Shown here: positions 61,657 to 64,000 of the stretch, piece after piece
How positions within the stretch are numbered: the first letter of the stretch is position 1
How the letters are laid out: the number at the start of each line of letters is the position of its first letter
Origin: Bacteroidales bacterium
Lineage (GTDB): Bacteria > Bacteroidota > Bacteroidia > Bacteroidales > UBA932
Assembly (NCBI GenBank): GCA_024695285.1
Contig: JAILIM010000023.1
Span: 41,251 to 105,250 of the forward strand
Length of the DNA stretch: 64,000 nucleotides
Direction: 5' to 3'
Notes under the pieces: generated by a model
Seen by the model: only the letters and a program-made list of their open reading frames with translations
The model's database searches: none
What the model was told of the DNA's origin: nothing
Translations under genes and position numbers: made by a program

Positions 61657-64000
61657 ATGAATAGGTTTGCAGCGATTATCACTTCCCTGGCCGCGCTGTC
61701 CGTCCTCGTGTCGCCTTCTTGCAAGAAGGCCGTGGACACCCCGCAGGCCGGGCCCCAAGTGACCATACGTGCCTGTGTGCCCGATGACGCCACGAAAGTG
61801 GCCCTCACCCCCAGCGGCGACGGTCTCCACCTCGCCTGGGAAGCGGGTGATGCCCTTCGCGTCATCTCCGGCCCGCAGTCGAAGCAGTTTGCCATCAAGG
61901 ATGGTTTCACCGACCATGAGGCATCGTTCACCGGAACTGCCGTGAGCGGCACTTCCTTCGATATCATCTATCCCGGGACCTTCGCTTCAGTGGCTGAAGC
62001 CGAAGCTTCCGATTTCAGCTATCAGGAGCAGGACGGCAACGGCAGCACCGCGCATCTGCGCTATGCGGCCCTGCTGAGCGGTGTCGATGACTACACCGAC
62101 ATCGCCTTCACGCAGGAATGGGCTTCGGCCCACGGCGGCGCCATCAAGCGTGCGGGTGCCATCAAGATGGACCTCACGCTCCCCGCCGGCGTGACCAGCG
62201 TCAGCTGTGTGGAAGTGGACCTTGCCGGCCGTAAGCTGTCCCTCGGGCTGAAGAACGTGGACGTGTCCCAGAGCGCCCAGTTGCTCACCGCCTACCTTAT
62301 GACCCCGTGGGAGGATATGGAGCTTGCCGCCGGGTCCAAGGTGGAAATAAAGGTGACCGCCTCCGATGACGCCTGCTACGGCGTCAGCTTCAGCCTGGCC
62401 GAGGGCAAGACCCTCAAAGCCGGGCGCGTGAGCGTGTTCAAGGTTCCCAACAACATCGCGGAATATCCCTTCGCCGGCGGCAGCGGCACCGAGGCCGACC
62501 CGTACCTCATCGCCAACGTCCGTCAGCTGAAGAACATGATGACGTTGTATTCCAATGCTTCTGCGCCCGCCGACAAGAACTCCTTCAAGAAGTGGTTCCG
62601 TCTCTTGAAAGACATCGACGCCTCCTCCATCAGCACCTGGACTCCGCTGAACAATTCCGGCAGCTTCTATAAGGCAATCGACTTCGACGGCGACGGCCAC
62701 ATCATTTCCGGGCTTAAGCTTTCCGGTACCTACGCCAGTTTTACCGGCGTGCTGTACGGAACGCTCAGGAACCTCACCCTGGACGGCGCGACTGTCTCGG
62801 GCAGCGGCACGAAGTGCGGCGTCGTGGCCGGTTTCCTCGGCACGGACGGCCTCCCCGGCTACTGCGAGAACGTGGTTGTCAGCAACTCCACCGTGACGTC
62901 CACCAGCTATGCCGGCGGCTTTGCCGGCCAGGTGCGCAACACCGGCACCGTGACCGGGTGCTCCGTGGTGAATACCACCGTGACCACTACAGGTTATGCC
63001 GGCGGCTTCACGGCCTACGCTGACCTTGGCTCCGGCGACAAATACCAGGTCCCCTGCATATTCACGGACTGCCATGTCACGGACGTGACCGTGAATCAGA
63101 ACTACGCTACCGATGCTGCCTGGTACACCGGCGGCTTTGTCGGATGTGCCGCCCAGTCCAGCTCGTTCAAGAACTGCACGGTAAAGGCAACCATCAATGC
63201 CAACAAGGCTGCGATCCAGGACGTCGGCGGCTTCATCGGCCGCGACTCCTATGCAGGCGCCAATTTCAACGGATGCCAGGTGCTTGAAGGCACGGTCATC
63301 AATGCCAAGGGCGCCCATGCCGGCGGTTTCATCGGCTATTCCGAGTCGTCGGCATCATTTATCGACTGCTCTTCCGCGGCTTCCGTCACCAACACGGCCG
63401 AGTACACCGGCGGCTTTGCCGGCATGGCCTGCGGCGCTTCTTCCTTCACCCGATGCAGCGTGAACGGCAATGTCTCAGGCTACCTGTATGTAGGCGGTTT
63501 CGTCGGAATGGCCGAGAACGCCAGCTTCAACGACTGCAGCTACAGCCAGGGCACCGTCTCCGGCAGCGGCACGACCAAGTACACCCTCACGGCCGGCTTC
63601 TGCGGCTATGCCACCAACGGTCTCTCGTTCAACGGCTGCTCCGTGAGCGGAGCCACCGTTTCTGCCGAAAGGGGCCAGCGCATCGGCGGCTTCGTGGGCC
63701 AGCTGGGCTCGTCCTACACCAGTTTGAACAACATCTCGCTTGCCGGGTGCAGCGTCAGCGACACCCAGGTGACCGGCGGCACCAACACCGGCGGCTTCGT
63801 GGGCGTGCAGTACGACAATATCAGCCGCTGCTATGTTTCCGGCGGCAGCGTCACTGCCAAGAATGCCCATTGCGGCGGCTTCGCCGGATTCGCGCAGCAG
63901 GGAAGCGCCACCAACTGCTATACGACGGCTGAGGTCATCGGCGGAAGCCAGTCCCAGGTCGGAGGTTTCGTAGGAATCCAGTACTCATCGATTATCAGCT
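61657..64000 (+). CDS. Partial fimbrillin-like plus GLUG-repeat protein (runs off right edge)
   Basis: 781 codons are visible. The N-terminus MNRFAAIITSLAALSVLVSPSC is a lipoprotein signal. The fimbrillin-like domain spans about 25-265 (DATKVALTPSGDGLHLAWEAGDALRVISG, FDIIYPGTF), closely matching that of the gene at 58583. The GLUG repeats here use mainly GGF turns (YAGGFAGQV, YTGGFVGC, DVGGFIGRD, HAGGFIGYS) rather than the GGI/GGV turns of the other proteins. Whether an enzyme module follows cannot be seen. Confidence 0.87.
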   Translation, partial: MNRFAAIITSLAALSVLVSPSCKKAVDTPQAGPQVTIRACVPDDATKVALTPSGDGLHLAWEAGDALRVISGPQSKQFAIKDGFTDHEASFTGTAVSGTSFDIIYPGTFASVAEAEASDFSYQEQDGNGSTAHLRYAALLSGVDDYTDIAFTQEWASAHGGAIKRAGAIKMDLTLPAGVTSVSCVEVDLAGRKLSLGLKNVDVSQSAQLLTAYLMTPWEDMELAAGSKVEIKVTASDDACYGVSFSLAEGKTLKAGRVSVFKVPNNIAEYPFAGGSGTEADPYLIANVRQLKNMMTLYSNASAPADKNSFKKWFRLLKDIDASSISTWTPLNNSGSFYKAIDFDGDGHIISGLKLSGTYASFTGVLYGTLRNLTLDGATVSGSGTKCGVVAGFLGTDGLPGYCENVVVSNSTVTSTSYAGGFAGQVRNTGTVTGCSVVNTTVTTTGYAGGFTAYADLGSGDKYQVPCIFTDCHVTDVTVNQNYATDAAWYTGGFVGCAAQSSSFKNCTVKATINANKAAIQDVGGFIGRDSYAGANFNGCQVLEGTVINAKGAHAGGFIGYSESSASFIDCSSAASVTNTAEYTGGFAGMACGASSFTRCSVNGNVSGYLYVGGFVGMAENASFNDCSYSQGTVSGSGTTKYTLTAGFCGYATNGLSFNGCSVSGATVSAERGQRIGGFVGQLGSSYTSLNNISLAGCSVSDTQVTGGTNTGGFVGVQYDNISRCYVSGGSVTAKNAHCGGFAGFAQQGSATNCYTTAEVIGGSQSQVGGFVGIQYSSIIS

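Overview
The window looks like a chromosomal segment of a fairly GC-rich member of the Bacteroidales (Bacteroidota). The evidence is two SusC/SusD pairs, many lipoproteins with Bacteroidota-type signal peptides, BACON, DUF1735-like, fimbrillin-like and GLUG domains, a DUF6377-type regulator, a FeoA-FeoB fusion, and repeated TAnnTTTG promoter elements. An Alistipes/Rikenellaceae-like relative is plausible, but I cannot assign a genus from the sequence alone.

Left part (1-17016), mostly housekeeping. It opens with a three-gene minus-strand operon of unknown function. An alpha-helical lipoprotein and a membrane-anchored NUC1-type endonuclease follow, ending in a palindromic element and a bidirectional terminator. 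Next come an unknown lipoprotein and an iron block: a strikingly shortened FeoA-FeoB fusion plus a small Cys-rich membrane protein. Then a psuK-psuG pair (pseudouridine catabolism) sits between two mirror-image blocks of non-coding repeats. A membrane protein/XRE regulator pair follows. The last unit is a tightly overlapping sufB-pnuC-sufC-sufD-ispE operon, in which SufB carries an inserted tandem repeat and SufD is cut down to its C-terminal part. A DUF5686 outer-membrane protein closes this part.

Middle and right part (17111-64000), one large accessory region built from two PUL-like operons plus intervening genes. Operon 1 (17215-39916) has SusC, SusD and a run of lipoproteins built from a small set of modules: fimbrillin-like N-domain, GLUG beta-solenoid, BACON, and a metallophosphoesterase (MPE) of the MetallophosN/C type. 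Operon 2 (48707 to beyond 64000) has SusC, SusD, the same fimbrillin-like and GLUG modules, and phosphodiester glycosidase (NAGPA-type) as the enzyme. Between them lie a PDDEXK/Rpn-type nuclease gene, a stand-alone fimbrillin-MPE gene, a minus-strand GH127-like glycosidase/purple-acid-phosphatase-like pair, and a membrane-anchored DUF6377 regulator divergent from susC of operon 2. The two susC promoters share a 53-bp module with invariant spacing although they are 31 kb apart, so the operons are probably co-regulated.

The recurrent enzymes (MPE, NAGPA, PAP-like phosphatase, GH127) suggest surface attack on a phosphodiester-containing glycan, perhaps a teichoic-acid-like or phosphorylated capsular or cell-wall polymer; this is inference. 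Four short ORFs of 39-44 codons sit immediately upstream of, and overlapping or nearly touching, fimbrillin-like genes. They are not standard annotations and are among the most interesting items here.
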